Source: Trichomonas vaginalis G3
Taxonomy: Eukaryota > Parabasalia > Trichomonadida > Trichomonadidae
NCBI RefSeq assembly: GCF_026262505.1
Contig: NC_067206.1
Span: forward strand, 32,503,896 to 32,567,895
Direction of reading: 5' to 3'
DNA: 64,000 nt
The translations under genes and the position numbers were made by a program. The notes beneath the pieces are model-generated. The model ran no database searches. It worked only from the letters and a program-made list of their open reading frames with translations, and was not told where the DNA came from. Shown here piece after piece: positions 1 through 9,363 of the stretch (position 1 is the first letter of the stretch; every line of letters starts with the position of its first letter).

Positions 1-741
1 TTAAGAGTTTATGAAATGGCAGATATGACATTGCCTGACCAGCTCCAGCACCACATTTTATGACTATGGAGATGACGACAGAACACACATGTAGATGAAC
101 AAAAGCTAACATTATATTTAGATTATTATAGATATAAAAGATATAATGCAATAGAAAAAACGAGAATAGTATATTATTATACAGATGACAGAAATAAATA
201 TTATAGTCAAGATTTTACCTACCCTGAAAACATAAGATTATATTATAAAAATATTCTGACACAACCGAAGAAACCTGAAATAGTTGCACTATATTTTAAG
301 TTCAAAAGAGACAATCCTATAATATCTCATATGTTTGATTTAATGAACCCAGTAGGTTCTATTTAATACATCTATGGATGCAAGAGGTCTCAAGTAATGT
401 TTGGTGTTGGTGCATGGGAAACAATAATCGACAGGTTTTTGTATTGTGCAAACTCTTCAAAGGAAACAGGTGGAAGTAAAACGATTTCAGGTGAAAATTT
501 ACCTGCACACAGTCATTACATAGATTTTAAGTACATCTCAAGCAGGTTGGCATAAGCATAGATATTGGGATTGGTCAGGAATGACAAAAGGTAAAGGATA
601 TGATGTTAAAGACGACGTTAAGTTTGCTATAAATTGTTACTGGAGTGACACTCAGGGAGAAGGAACCATACACATTTCGTTCAGGATACGCAAACAACGG
701 GACAAAGTAAAGAATACATGCCACCTTACATGACAGTTTAA
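1..741 (+). pseudogene. Degraded 3' part of a Maverick collar-domain fibre gene
   Basis: This is the C-terminal half of the fibre gene found intact on the other strand at 17570-19291; the 5' part lies outside the window. Recognisable pieces include the segment around NPVGS, the KETGGSKTISGENLPAH block and the end MPPYMTV. Many single-base insertions and deletions break the frame compared with the intact copy, and the stop comes two codons earlier. Collar-domain fibres form the receptor-binding tips of phage tails; a virion-attachment role here is inference. The indel density is confined to the first 2.9 kb, so poor sequence at a contig edge is as likely as true decay. Confidence 0.75.
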
Positions 742-759
742 CGCATGATATAGAATTGC

Positions 760-1713
760 TTAGTCGTCATTTTCAACTTCTTTAGCATATTCGTCAGGAG
801 TTGTCTTATATTTGTTAGGAACTGTCTTTGAAAGTATAACTTGAACTTTGACAAGTTTGAAACGAGGTCTGACAATAGTAGTTTTATCTTCTGCTTGCAG
901 TGTGTACATTTTGCCATATTTGCCTAAAACTTCAATAATATTCTCTTGTATACTTCTTCTATTTTACGAACACAAATGTGAGTACCTGTCGGGTTCCCAT
1001 TGTTGTTCATAGTCATAGTATTTTCATATGGGTCGCGTTTAGGTATTTCTATTTTTACTTTGTCACCTTTCTGAAGTTTGAAGCCGGCATTCTTTCTTGT
1101 TTGTCTAGTTTGACTAAATTATTAAATATATAGTCTTTCTCTAAGTCAGGGTTGTTTTTCATTTCTTCGGGGGAGTGGTTTCCAAACCTTTTTGTTTACG
1201 GTTATTGTAAATATTTAAAACTTGTCTCATCTTTGCCATGGAGAAGTGTCTATATTATTTGTCGTCATATGACATTTCATTTGCTTCACCACCTTGTGGT
1301 TGGTTTAAGTCTCTTAACATTTTTATACATCCGTCAATGACACAAGAGCAGAATGGTTTTGGTCGACAATGAAATATTGGTTTACATTTTTTGAACGCAG
1401 ATAGTTTTTTTTACATCATCTGATTTGAAAGAACTTTCACAGTCAGATGTCAGTTTTGTTGGATGGTATTTGTCAACGAATATTGTCAAAGCAGTTTTCA
1501 CATCTAAAATATTTTTGGAATAATGGTAATGGCTTCAGTATCTTGTGTTTTGACCAACAAATATTAACCAGTATGGAGGTCCATCCTGTTCTAACTCTCG
1601 AATGTTTTCCAAGATATCATAAACCAAGCATTTGGTGTTGAACTAAAGATTTTTATCATGAGTGCTTTCTTTGTCGCTTTAGAAACATAGGGGTCCTTGT
1701 TCGGATTCGTCAT
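760..1713 (-). pseudogene. Degraded Maverick retroviral-type integrase
   Basis: The reverse strand matches the integrase remnant at 16597-17558 almost base for base and shares its divergent arrangement with the fibre and the small amphipathic gene. Several single-base indels break the frame. The C-terminal half, with the basic NNRKQKG and the RPRFKLVKV-like ending, is readable. Integrases of this class insert the linear element and make 6-bp target duplications. It is called a remnant because no frame covers the whole catalytic core. Confidence 0.75.
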
Positions 1714-1730
1714 TTTTTACCCTATAAGAA

Positions 1731-2125
1731 ATGGGTTTATTTGGCGCATTAGCAGGAGTTGCATAGATTTTTACCCGCAGTGGGAACAATAGCCAGAGGT
1801 GCATTTGAATTGGAAGGAAGATTTTGAGTACATTAGGTATGAAAGAAGAAAGCTCAGCCTATTATACAAACTGTACAGAAGGTTGGGATGTAGCACGAGA
1901 TGCAACAAATCTTATTCCAAATCCTGAAACAAGAGGAAAAGTTCAAAGATGGATGGACAATGTAGGAAGACAAGCAGGAAACTATTATAACAAAGCAAAT
2001 GACTACTATACCAAGCAGGACACTATATGGACCAAGGTGAAAGATTCTTTAACAGAGGATATAACCATGCACAACAGTGGGTAAACAATAACCAACCGCA
2101 ACCACCTCAAACGTGGGGAATGTAA
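1731..2125 (+). pseudogene. Degraded copy of small amphipathic virion-type protein
   Basis: This corresponds to the intact 133-residue gene at 16176-16577. It begins MGLFGALAG and retains the GWDVARDATNLIPNPETRGK segment and the Tyr/Asn-rich repeats, but indels shift the frame at least twice. Its start lies 17 nt from the divergent integrase start. The function is unknown; see the intact copy. Confidence 0.7.
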
Positions 2126-2143
2126 AGTTTTTATTGAGATGAA

Positions 2144-2306
2144 ATGAACAATGCAGCATTGAGACAAATGAGTTCAAGATGGATTTGTCGGCTTCCAGCA
2201 TTTAAACCGATACATATAGTCAGGCTCAGCATGTGAAACTGAATGATATTATTAAAGGAACCATCCACCTCCAAACAACAACCAGTTGAAAACAAACCAA
2301 ACTAAA
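2144..2306 (+). pseudogene. Degraded copy of 54-residue Maverick protein
   Basis: This copy of the small gene at 15992-16156 starts MNNAALRQMSSRW and has lost bases near KPIPYSQ and in the PPQQQ region. It lies between the amphipathic gene and the RKKK-domain gene, in the same order as the inverted copy. Its function is unknown. Confidence 0.6.
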
Positions 2307-2324
2307 ATTTTTTACTGAGATGAA

Positions 2325-2902
2325 ATGACCGAAGAAGTTGAAACGGTAGATTTGACACACAAACAAAAAGTTCAGAACCATTGTCAAAACCTGTCAAAGA
2401 ACTTACAGATGAAGAGAAAAATTCAATAATAGAAAGTGCAGGTCTGGAAATACAAACCTAACTATAAAGTCACTTTCATAGAAATGGAACGGCTAGTATC
2501 TCAACAAGAAACAGACTCCTCACAAATAAATATTGAAGTCTGAAGGAGCTTTCGAGACAACAGATGGAAAGTTTACTTCACTGACCAACAGTTCATTATA
2601 GAACATCTCATTGACTTAGAGTCGAAATATTCTAAACTTTACAACAAACATAAAAAGTTGAAAGGAAAACAAAAACAAATGCATATGATATTTATGAAGA
2701 TGTTGACGACACAACTGTTCCTGCAAGTGAAGTAAAGTCAGAGGAACCGAAAAGTGACGAAAAACCGATAGAAGAAGAAAAACCAAAAACTGAAGATAAA
2801 CCAAAACCAAAGTTTAGTTTCCAAACTAAACCAAGTCAACCTTCATTAGCTGGTATGGGTTGGCGTCAAAGACTTATGGCAGCAGGCGGTTATGTAAAGT
2901 AA
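2325..2902 (+). pseudogene. Degraded Maverick small basic-domain protein
   Basis: Homologous to the gene at 15386-15970. The start context (MTEEVETVDLTH) is preserved here but damaged in the other copy, while later frames are broken here. The acidic/proline-rich C-terminal half, ending GMGWRQRLMAAGGYVK, is readable. A central segment belongs to the small domain shared with 38384-38812, 40963-41199 and 56114-56563 (an ...SIIxxAxxGxxxPxYxV...xxGxxxxxKKK pattern). Function unknown. Confidence 0.65.
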
Positions 2903-2932
2903 AGAAAAAAATATTTTTTTATTTTTATAAAA

Positions 2933-5086
2933 ATGCCCCCATATAGAATGGATAGAAAGTCTGCTAGAATAAAAGCAGAGTTACAAAGATATGGTTGGAG
3001 AGTTTCGAAGAATTTTAAATATAGGAAGGGAAGACCCATAAAAGTCTATGACAAATTGTCTGGTCTTCGCTACGAAATGGATTTGGAAACAGCACGTGCC
3101 AATTATCCAAACAGACTAGAGAGGTTAGAAGAAGAACGTCTTATGGACATGCCTTTCGATGTTAGTGAACCTCAAGTTGAAGGACACGACGGCTTTGCCA
3201 GATTCTACTGGAAACATGACGAACAATTGCATCCTTTGAGAAGGAAAAAAGGAAAAGGTGAAGACGCACATGCTCCCATGGAAAGAACAAGATATGCATA
3301 TGAAAAGTATCGTGAAGTTAGAAGTCAAATTACATCTGGTCGAACCTTTACAGTAAACTTTGACGAAGGAAAGAACAAAGAAGGCTTCATGGGAGTACTT
3401 GCTGCAATTCAAGACGGAAATAAGAAAGGACACAATCTCAGATTGACCATAACAGATTTGGATGGTCACATTTACTATGCACATGGCAATGAACAAACAG
3501 CCGCAAAACTTCTTGACGCTTTCAAGACTACAAAGAGAGAACAAATGGTTGACTCCGACTCAGACATTTTGAATGCAATTGAAGGAATTGCAAGTGTCAA
3601 GTTCGAATGGTACCAACCTAACCCTCAAGCAGTCAGACAACATGCTGGATACTTCCCGTTCATAAATAAGTCTGACATTGACTTGACAAGGTATGGAATT
3701 TACAATTCAATTGAAACAATTGTCAATGAACCTTGTATTCTTACATGTCTCAGGAACTCTGGTCTTGTTACAGATGAGAAGATGAAGTATCTTGAGTCAT
3801 GTGTGAAGACAAGGTACATTCTCAGAGGTCAATTGGCAAAAATTGCACCGTTGGCAAATGTCAATATCCGAGTCAACATACCTACAGCTAAAGGTTCTTC
3901 ACATGACGACTATGTTGTTGACAAAGACTTACCATGGTTGAAGATTGTAATTGTCCACAACCACTTCATGTTGAACGAAAGTCTTACAAACCCATTCTTT
4001 GGTAAAAGTAAGTGCAACATTGTCAGAGCTGTAAACATTCTTTTCGAGAAAGGTTTGTTGGAACCAATTCCAGATGACAAGCTGACAGAAACTTTTGTAC
4101 CAAAAGACGAAACAAACTTTTCATTGTTAGCAAGACCAAAAGTTGTTCCAGACAAAGTTCTAGTACAAAAGAAGTACACAGTTCCACAAGGGGTTGGTAT
4201 GTTCGGATACCAACCTGAACCAGAAGAACTTCCAATGAGGTTGCAAGAACTTCAAGATGCTATAAACAAACTTCCATTGAGACATCCAATTGACGTCAAA
4301 TTGTATTGGAGAGCATCTGAGTTAGGTCAGAAGGTTTTATATGAAACAGGTTGCTTCGACGATGTTTATGAGATAACAGGAGAAGTTTCTCAGAAGATAA
4401 GAGACTCACTTGAATTTCCACAAACTGGACCAATTGGTTGCGACAAGTTCGACTCAGATGAAAAGATATACTATGTCGACCTTAACGCTGCATACATGAG
4501 GTTTGTCCAATATATTCCGACTGGAATTCCAAACGAAGATGGTGAGTTCCCGGGAAGGAACTATACAGTTGGAAAAGTCATACAACAACTGTATGATATT
4601 AGGAAAGCTTCAAACCCCAAACTTGCAATGACACTCAAATTGCTTATGAATTCGACATGGGGATATTCCATTAAGAAACCTCAAGAGATGAAGAGTAAAC
4701 ATTATGAGAAGGTCGACAACTTTGTTGAAAGGTTTTCTCCTTTTGTTTTGAAGTACGAATTCACTCAAGGTCAAAGTGGCTTAGTAACCACATTAAAACC
4801 TATTGTCGAACATTGGTCTTACCCTCAGTTCGCAAAAGCAGTCCTTGACGAGTACAACAAATTCTTCTCCGAAGTCAAATCCAAAGTCAAGGTTTACTAT
4901 GAGAACATTGACGCACTCATGACGAACGAAGAAGGCTATAACAAACTCATTGAAATGGGTTTAGTCGGTGAAAAGATGGGTCAATTCAAATTGGACAAAA
5001 TTTTCACCGAAGTTCATGTCCTCTCCAAGCGTAAGTACTGGGGTGTTAAAGAAGATGGTGAAATAGTTAAACATTGCATGAAATAA
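2933..5086 (+). CDS. Minimal family B DNA polymerase-like protein lacking an exonuclease region
   Basis: An intact 717-residue ORF. The N-terminal half shares a domain with the 1160-residue Maverick PolB at 52365-55847: the CILTCLRNSG, HNHFMLNESL and ILFEKGLLEPI segments align with CFIYACIQAG, YDHYMLNEKL and LLFANNYFEPI. No exonuclease motifs follow. The polymerase core is short: motif A YVDLNAAYMR (about residue 513), motif B KLLMNSTWGYS (about 570) and a motif C position reading YENIDAL (about 656), where YxDTDS is expected. Motifs A and B are about 60 residues apart, against about 155 in the full enzyme, so the linker and TPR region is missing. It ends at KRKYWG...KHCMK, where the full enzyme continues into the thumb. 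It may be a degenerate, accessory or split polymerase; activity is uncertain. The inverted copy is broken. Confidence 0.85.
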   Translation: MPPYRMDRKSARIKAELQRYGWRVSKNFKYRKGRPIKVYDKLSGLRYEMDLETARANYPNRLERLEEERLMDMPFDVSEPQVEGHDGFARFYWKHDEQLHPLRRKKGKGEDAHAPMERTRYAYEKYREVRSQITSGRTFTVNFDEGKNKEGFMGVLAAIQDGNKKGHNLRLTITDLDGHIYYAHGNEQTAAKLLDAFKTTKREQMVDSDSDILNAIEGIASVKFEWYQPNPQAVRQHAGYFPFINKSDIDLTRYGIYNSIETIVNEPCILTCLRNSGLVTDEKMKYLESCVKTRYILRGQLAKIAPLANVNIRVNIPTAKGSSHDDYVVDKDLPWLKIVIVHNHFMLNESLTNPFFGKSKCNIVRAVNILFEKGLLEPIPDDKLTETFVPKDETNFSLLARPKVVPDKVLVQKKYTVPQGVGMFGYQPEPEELPMRLQELQDAINKLPLRHPIDVKLYWRASELGQKVLYETGCFDDVYEITGEVSQKIRDSLEFPQTGPIGCDKFDSDEKIYYVDLNAAYMRFVQYIPTGIPNEDGEFPGRNYTVGKVIQQLYDIRKASNPKLAMTLKLLMNSTWGYSIKKPQEMKSKHYEKVDNFVERFSPFVLKYEFTQGQSGLVTTLKPIVEHWSYPQFAKAVLDEYNKFFSEVKSKVKVYYENIDALMTNEEGYNKLIEMGLVGEKMGQFKLDKIFTEVHVLSKRKYWGVKEDGEIVKHCMK

Positions 5087-5118
5087 AAATTTATTTTTTA
5101 AAAAGTGACATTTTTTTA

Positions 5119-5376
5119 ATGGCGTACATCCCTGAGCGCTTCGTCCAGTTCAACCAAATGTTGGTCTCAGACCCAGGCAAGAGATATTCCAAGCCCGAAC
5201 TCGACCGTCTCTTCAAAGAATGGATTGAAGACTACAGAGGAGACGAGTGGTTGACAATTGAATTTGCTCGGGCTTGGAATTGCTACAGAAGGGTCTTAGA
5301 CGTGGACCCAAGACTCACGTACAGAGGTTGGGATGTGGTCTTCACATTCCAAGATTGGTACGAATACCAAAAATAA
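5119..5376 (+). CDS. Conserved small Maverick protein, 85 residues
   Basis: Starts MAYIPERFVQ, 33 nt after the polymerase stop and just after an AAAAGTGACATTTTT stretch that recurs before Maverick genes. The longer reading from 5074 overlaps the polymerase and is less likely. Soluble, acidic and Trp/Tyr-rich towards the C-terminus. It resembles the broken gene at 47595-47895 (pattern F..ML.SD....Y...EL...F). No known domain was recognised. Confidence 0.6.
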   Translation: MAYIPERFVQFNQMLVSDPGKRYSKPELDRLFKEWIEDYRGDEWLTIEFARAWNCYRRVLDVDPRLTYRGWDVVFTFQDWYEYQK

Positions 5377-5424
5377 AAACTTAAATTTACTTGGGGTTTC
5401 CCCCTAAAATAATTTTTTTTACTC

Positions 5425-6107
5425 TTAGAACCACTCGAGGTTCTCCTTACGGTTGTTGAGCTTGTCACCGTCAATGTGTCTGACCTTCGTCTTCTTGTCT
5501 GGATTTGGAACCCATTGAATTGCGACAAGCTTGCCCATGGAGATTGAACCGCGATTCCGAAGGTTAAGGTTCAAGTGTCCCAAGTTGTTGAGGACTGGGG
5601 TAAGAACCTTGCCTGTCTCCTTGTTGCGGATTTGGTATGGGTAGGGTTGGGAAATTTCGTAACCGTCATCGGCAACAAGGGTTGCCCATGTAGCGGCTTC
5701 AGGAACTTCTTCGTGTTTCTCTTCTTCTCTTCTTCCTCGACAATTCCTTCTTCAATTTGGTACTCACGAAGTACGGTGTTGCATGTTCTGTCCTTTCCGA
5801 GTACCTTCCAGATGGCGTCTATCTCTTCGAAGAAACGGTAGATGAGTCTGGCAAGGTCTCGGTTCTCTCTCTCGTAATTGCGCAAGGATTCTGAGAAATC
5901 GTTCAGGCATTTCTCATTGGAAGCTTGGTTCATGAGGACATCGGCTTTGAGATTGGTCATCTCTGTCATAAGACTACTTTGGAGAGTCTTAATGGTGTTT
6001 GTCAGATGAGCTTTCAATTGGGCAATTTGAATTTGAATTGGGCGCTTGTCTGGCAACCTTGAAAGGACATCTGCCATTGTGTTCGGCTTCGGTGCTTGTT
6101 CGGACAT
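5425..6107 (-). CDS. Coiled-coil plus HNH-endonuclease-like protein with one frameshift
   Basis: The first frame (6107 to about 5720) gives MSEQAPKPNTMADVL followed by a helical, coiled-coil-prone region. A one-base shift at the purine-rich run near 5715-5725 leads into a second frame that ends at 5425 with VRHIDGDKLNNRKENLEWF, the V.H.DG...NN...NL.W signature of HNH/NUMOD homing-type nucleases. HNH nucleases cut DNA and often promote spread of their own gene. The shift could be decay, sequence error or programmed. It lies convergent to the gene at 5119. The longer ORF that stays in the first frame ends in low-complexity sequence and is probably not the real C-terminus. Confidence 0.65.
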
Positions 6108-6142
6108 CGAAAAAATGAAGTGGTTTGAGAATGGGTTTTACT

Positions 6143-6718
6143 TCAAAAAGCTGTTATGACAGTTAAGTCATACAACAAGTTTAAAATAATATCTTGCTCT
6201 TCTTCTGAACGTTTGTTGTCTCTTCCGATAAAAGTTTCGAACATGAGAACCAAAAAACGTTTTTTGAGAACGAAGAGTTCAGGCAAACGTTTCATATTCT
6301 GGATATGTTGGGAGCAGTTCAAAACATCTGAGCTGACTTTCGGACAAAATTGGGACAATGTCAGAAAATTCATCTTTGGTCGGACTGCTTGAAGGTAAGT
6401 CCCTTACATGTAAGTAGCTCTGGTAAAGTCTTCTCATTTCTGCTAACTTCTGGAGTATAGCTTCGTAATTTAAGAGTTTTAATTTTAATTGTCTTATTCC
6501 TCTTTGACATCTAAACGGTAAGTATCCATGAGGTCAAGAGTAGCTTTGGTAGCTTTAAGTGGAGCTATCTCTTCTTTGACTTGTGCAATTTTGGTTGCAA
6601 TTGTGGTTTGAGCTCCTTCAAGTTCGCCGTCTATGTCGTTCTCAACACCTTCAACCATAGCTTGAAACTCTTCATCGGTCCATTGAGTTTGGTGTGGGAC
6701 GAATTTAACTTGCTTCAT
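6143..6718 (-). pseudogene. Broken Maverick coiled-coil protein
   Basis: Homologous to the intact 191-residue gene at 45382-45957. The N-terminal part (MKQVKFVPHQTQW...EGAQTTIATKIAQVKEEI) matches its GAQTSVKVKLGEVQEKI region. The middle is readable only in another frame (YLHVRDLPS), and the C-terminal part (SEEEQDIILNLLYDLTVI) matches REQSLLIDLLYNTKEI. At least two frame breaks separate the parts. Function unknown; a structural or scaffolding role is only a guess from the helix content. Confidence 0.65.
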
Positions 6719-6740
6719 TCAAAAAACGAAAAAAATGTTT

Positions 6741-6975
6741 TTACTCTAAACGTGCCATGTATCTGGCTATAAGAAACTTACCAGAAGGCTTCTTCTTCAC
6801 ATGAGTCTTTGGCAACTTGAGAGTTCTTGTTGGAGTTGGGTCTGGAATTTCAATTCTCTCTCGAGCGCGCATTCCCCACTGTCCTTCTTGCCACCATAAA
6901 CTGTGTATTGACCGAACTTGCATTTGCAGGAAGACCGGTCACTACAAGGTTCACAGTTGAAATAGTTGTACTCAT
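6741..6975 (-). pseudogene. Small broken Maverick ORF
   Basis: Reading from 6975 gives MSTTISTVNLVVTGLPAN and then a stop after about 41 residues. A one-base shift near 6860 continues into IEIPDPTPTRTLKLPKTH and ends MARLE at 6741. The basic C-terminus is suggestive of a nucleic-acid-associated virion protein, but no family is recognised. It lies between two genes whose homologues are neighbours at 45382-46392. Confidence 0.4.
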
Positions 6976-6995
6976 ACCTGGTGAGTACGAGTGTG

Positions 6996-7316
6996 AGTAA
7001 AAACATAAAAAAGTGAGTTAAAATGAGATGTTTACTGAACTGGCTGAATGTCGCCTTCACAGGTTATGTAGAACGGCTGACCAGAGAAGTGAAGGAGAGA
7101 CTGAATTGCCAATTTCATATGGGGTAGGGGGTTCTCCTTGTTTGGTATTTTTATCCAAGGACGTTTGTTTAGGAACTTAACAAGAGCTTCTCTTTTGGCG
7201 TCCTTTATGCCATCGTAGGCTGTCCCGTCTGGTATTTGAATTGGAATTCCAGTCGAAGTCTCGAGCTGAAGTGTAGACCTTCCAGAAATAGTGGTGAACT
7301 TGACCTTGGGCTTCAT
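6996..7316. repeat. Left arm of an inverted duplication (partner 8957-9277)
   Basis: About 320 bp, including the 3' part of the gene at 7032-7406, are repeated in reverse at 8957-9277 with near-perfect identity. The arms enclose 1640 bp, which include the gene at 7588-8166 and an AT-rich gene-free stretch. Matching ends at GTAATGAAGCCC on the outer side. Confidence 0.8.
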
Positions 7317-7406
7317 TACCTTGCGCAAGTAGTCTTTTACGCAGTCGTTAATTTCAATTAGGTAAATTGCCTCGTCAAGTCTTTCTTGCATTCCAAGTTC
7401 TTCCAT
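7032..7406 (-). CDS. Conserved Maverick protein, divergent partner of 7588-8166
   Basis: The likely start is MEELGMQERLDE at 7406 (or MQERL at 7391). The reading frame is open further upstream to 7583, but that part translates the promoter repeats. The protein matches the gene at 45994-46392 in layout and in the segment K.EAL..FL...PW.... Both are transcribed divergently from a second conserved gene across a repeat-filled spacer. No recognised domain. The C-terminal two thirds are duplicated in reverse at 8962-9249. Confidence 0.6.
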   Translation of the reverse strand: MEELGMQERLDEAIYLIEINDCVKDYLRKVMKPKVKFTTISGRSTLQLETSTGIPIQIPDGTAYDGIKDAKREALVKFLNKRPWIKIPNKENPLPHMKLAIQSLLHFSGQPFYITCEGDIQPVQ

Positions 7407-7587
7407 CCGACAGGAAAATATTTTCCCGACAAAGGGAAAAATTTTTCCTTCCGACAGGAAGAACTCTTCCAGTTGTCCGTCTGTAAACCATTCAAATTTT
7501 CGAAAATTGAGAACTTTTTGGTCGAACTTCAGAAAAAGTTTTTCCTTCCGACAGGAAAAATTTTTCCTTCCGACAGGACACAAACGG
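7407..7587. promoter_or_regulatory. Divergent promoter filled with TTCCGACAGGAA repeats
   Basis: Four copies of a CTTCCGACAGGA motif (near 7407, 7459, 7546, 7566) are mixed with palindromic GGAAAAATTTTTCC stretches. They lie between the divergent starts at 7406 and 7588. The homologous spacer at 46393-46800 carries a different repeat. The motif itself is partly palindromic, as expected for a protein-binding site, but that is inference. Confidence 0.55.
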
Positions 7588-8166
7588 ATGACTGACGTTC
7601 CTCTTCCTGAATGCCTTCCAAAGCCAGAAGAACCGAAAGCTGCAGAACCACAACAGTCTCCTCAGCAACCTCAGTTCCAGCAAGTACCTCCGAATTACTA
7701 CCAATTTCCACCTCAAGGTTACTACCCACCACAAGGCTTCCCGAACTACCCTCCTCAGCCTATGCCTTACTTCCCCAACCCTTGGATGTTTATGCAAAAC
7801 CCTGCCCCACAATTCCAATCTCAATCGAAGAGAGACCAAGACTTCGAAGAAGGTCTGAACCGCTTACGCAAAGAGTATGCTACAGCTCCAATGGAAGACG
7901 ACAGGCTTTCAGTCTCTTCCCTCAAATCGACCGATTCGACTCGTACCACATATTCGGTTCGTGACCGTGAAGACTACCTCAAGCAGTCTGAGAGACTCTT
8001 CATCCTACAACCATTTACAGTTGGAGCTCTCAAGAACATGCGCAATTACGAAGGTCAGACACCAGCTGGAGACCGCAAAACAGACGTACTCGCAAGAGCC
8101 GTCCAGCTCGTCAAAACAAAGACGGAGATAGTCGACTTCATACTTGCAGCTTGCCCTTACAAGTAA
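7588..8166 (+). CDS. Pro/Gln/Tyr-rich conserved Maverick protein
   Basis: 192 residues from ATG at 7588. The first 80 residues are low complexity (Pro, Gln, Tyr, Asn). The rest matches 46801-47307: a DFEEGLNRLRKEY / DLEAGLNALRNDY segment and a C-terminal block SERLF.L..FT..AL..MRN..G..P.G, followed by ..K....DFILAACP. The homologue has a Met/Gln-rich N-terminus, so only the C-terminal domain is conserved. Stop codon leads into TAAA. A virion or DNA-binding role is a guess. Confidence 0.7.
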   Translation: MTDVPLPECLPKPEEPKAAEPQQSPQQPQFQQVPPNYYQFPPQGYYPPQGFPNYPPQPMPYFPNPWMFMQNPAPQFQSQSKRDQDFEEGLNRLRKEYATAPMEDDRLSVSSLKSTDSTRTTYSVRDREDYLKQSERLFILQPFTVGALKNMRNYEGQTPAGDRKTDVLARAVQLVKTKTEIVDFILAACPYK

Positions 8167-8956
8167 AAAAAATAAACAATTACGAATTAAACTGTTTACT
8201 CTTTCTTTTCCTATAATAACTTCATTTAATCATCTTCAATATTTTTCTTTCTTTTTTCTATTCATTATTCATTTATTTATTCATATTTTTCTCTTGTTAT
8301 CTTCTTTTGATCTTCAGATTAATCAAATCTTTTATTTTTTCCTCAGTTACTCACTTAACAATCGCCGTATATTGATATATTGTCGAAAATAACGTAAATA
8401 GCGATAAATTCTCTTTAATATCTCGCAAAGTTATGAACGTTTAGCAATTATCGAATGTAGGTAAATCTAGCTTATACATAAACATATCATTCATTTCAAA
8501 TTGAACTATTCGTATGTATTCTTTTTTTTGCTTGTCACACTTGAAAGATGTTCTTATTTTTGAAGTAGAAAATTTAAGTTGGTTGTTTTTCTTTGAAACT
8601 CTTGTAGATGCTAGATCTTTATAATATTTTGTTATGAACAATATTTTTTCGTCTTGATTTCAATATTTTCGCGATAAAAATTTGAAAATTTGATAATAAT
8701 ATGTGAGTTTTTCAAATCTTTTATAATACGTATCTCATACATATTGTTTTAAACATACCTTTAGGCGAAAGACATGAAGAAAAGCAATGCATAGAGATTT
8801 TGTTTCCATTAACGGACAAAAATAATTGTGTGTCATAATATGCGCAGTTCTCAATTTTGCGCATATTTTGACAAAATTTTGAATACTTTTGCTCTCAATT
8901 TATAGAAAAATGCCAGAAAAAGTGTCATAATATGCGCAAATATGCGACAAAAAATA
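8167..8956. other. AT-rich stretch without a gene
   Basis: No supported coding region. Short ORFs here are low-complexity Phe/Leu/Ser readings of T-rich DNA. Near the right end TGTCATAATATGCGCA occurs twice (about 8832 and 8923), and a hairpin is possible at about 8839-8865 (TATGCGCA...TTGCGCATA). The stretch ends at the inverted-duplication breakpoint and may be an inserted element end. Confidence 0.5.
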
Positions 8957-8961
8957 ATCTC

Positions 8962-9249
8962 GTAATGAAGCCCAAGGTCAAGTTCACCACTATTTCTGGA
9001 AGGTCTACACTTCAGCTCGAGACTTCGACTGGAATTCCAATTCAAATACCAGACGGGACAGCCTACGATGGCATAAAGGACGCCAAAAGAGAAGCTCTTG
9101 TTAAGTTCCTAAACAAACGTCCTTGGATAAAAATACCAAACAAGGAGAACCCCCTACCTCATATGAAATTGGCAATTCAGTCTCTCCTTCACTTCTCTGG
9201 TCAGCCGTTCTACATAACTTGTGAAGGCGACATCCAACCAGTTCGGTAA
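8962..9249 (+). pseudogene. Inverted partial duplicate of the gene at 7032-7406
   Basis: Encodes MKPKVKFTTISG...CEGDIQPVR, identical to the C-terminal part of 7032-7406 except the final residue. The promoter and N-terminus are missing, so expression is doubtful. It is the coding part of the inverted repeat 6996-7316 / 8957-9277. Confidence 0.75.
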
Positions 9250-9363
9250 ACATCTCATTTTAACTCACTTTTTTAATGTTTTTTGTGAAAGTGTCAAAAA
9301 TAAATTGTTTTCATGAGTTTTCTACGATGTTAGAAAAAATGTTATTTTCTAATATCTTCACAT

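Noticed and set aside
7032-7583. N-terminal extension of the conserved gene through the promoter repeats
   Set aside because: Residues before MEELGM translate the CCGACAGGA repeats and have no counterpart in the homologue.
8144-8392. 82-codon forward ORF
   Set aside because: Low-complexity Phe/Leu/Ser reading of T-rich DNA, partly out of frame over the end of a real gene.
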